Origin: Falsiroseomonas tokyonensis
GTDB taxonomy: Bacteria > Pseudomonadota > Alphaproteobacteria > Acetobacterales > Acetobacteraceae
DNA: 64,000 bases
Assembly: GCF_019024325.1 (NCBI RefSeq)
Contig: NZ_JAFNJS010000005.1
Span: forward strand, 310,001 to 374,000
Reading direction: 5' to 3'
Below the pieces are notes generated by a model. That model saw nothing but the letters and a program-made list of their open reading frames with translations. It searched no databases and had not been told where the DNA came from. Positions 63,841 through 64,000 of the stretch are shown here, one piece after another. Made by a program: the position numbers and the translations under genes. The first letter of the stretch is position 1. Every line of letters starts with the position of its first letter.

Positions 63841-64000
63841 GGCGACCTCTCCTCTCTGACCATTGGCTCAGGCCTGCGGGTGACCTCGGCGCGCGCTGCG
63901 CGGGTCCCATCATCTCAATCAGGAGCGTTCTGGAACGTCTCCGCCGCAGATACACCTATCGCGAGACAAATCGTTTCATAATACAACCAAGGCCTTGCGG
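63841..64000 (-). other. Region upstream of rfbC to window edge
   Basis: 160 bases with no supportable gene. The outer part (near 63975, TTTCATAATACAACC) is A/T-rich and could carry a promoter for rfbC-D-A, although rfbC may also be internal to a longer operon. Confidence 0.35.

Noticed and set aside
63433-63981. 182-codon plus-strand frame near the right edge
   Set aside because: It is the shadow of rfbC; no domain or ribosome site.

Overview
The window is about 64 kb of high-GC DNA from an alphaproteobacterium, most likely an Acetobacteraceae member of the Roseomonas type. This is an inference from gene content: a three-subunit proton-translocating transhydrogenase, COQ9 and ATP12 proteins, a GapR-type nucleoid protein, DUF1244, an HWE histidine kinase, an EcfG-type promoter and a TIM14-like J-protein. 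Genes are dense, lie on both strands and often overlap through ATGA or GTGA. There is no prophage, insertion sequence, CRISPR array or rRNA. The only RNA gene is tRNA-Leu(GAG). Layout, left half. 0-10 kb: 3' part of glcF, a TPR lipoprotein-like gene, ada, a Pro/Ala-rich secreted protein, a pyruvate kinase carrying an N-terminal YdaS/Cro-like helix-turn-helix, an OmpA porin, glycerate kinase, DUF1244, gapR, flavin reductase and a divergent SDR. 10-22 kb: an RTX secreted protein, long-chain acyl-CoA ligase, chemotaxis receptor, M3 oligopeptidase, an ABC1/UbiB kinase, two orphan periplasmic binding proteins (TctC and TAXI types) and DUF3891. 22-32 kb: the pntAA-pntAB-pntB operon, TauE/SafE, a GSA-aminotransferase-like enzyme, rpsU, def-COQ9, a 25-residue membrane protein, ATP12-acylphosphatase and an RhlE helicase. 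Layout, right half. 32-44 kb: small and membrane proteins, lipB, tRNA-Leu, a GNAT gene, malic enzyme (MaeB with a phosphotransacetylase-like tail), YjdF-like, exonuclease/endonuclease/phosphatase-like, VWA-like and J-domain proteins, then galU, a phosphomannomutase and a gamma-glutamylcyclotransferase. 44-54 kb: a stand-alone receiver under a consensus EcfG promoter, a sensor kinase, a TPR-glycosyltransferase and the ugpB-A-E-C glycerol-3-phosphate importer. The ugp cluster is split by an opposite-strand DUF559 endonuclease gene flanked by palindromes. 54-64 kb: an FAD monooxygenase, a Fur-box-controlled TonB receptor with a small protein and an RhtX/FptX siderophore permease, a GAF-PAS-HWE kinase and rfbC-rfbD-rfbA for dTDP-rhamnose. 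galU, the mutase, rfbACD and the glycosyltransferase together point to surface polysaccharide synthesis. glcF with glycerate kinase, pyruvate kinase, malic enzyme and transhydrogenase cover C2/C3 carbon and redox balance. The most unusual material is not classical coding sequence. It comprises families of palindromic repeats at gene ends (AGAGC/GCTCT compound hairpins with compensatory changes; CCCTCTCC/GGAGAGGG palindromes; a 174-bp element bounded by 22-bp inverted repeats), the DUF559 gene that sits among one of these families, the HTH-pyruvate kinase fusion, and the EcfG-controlled receiver.
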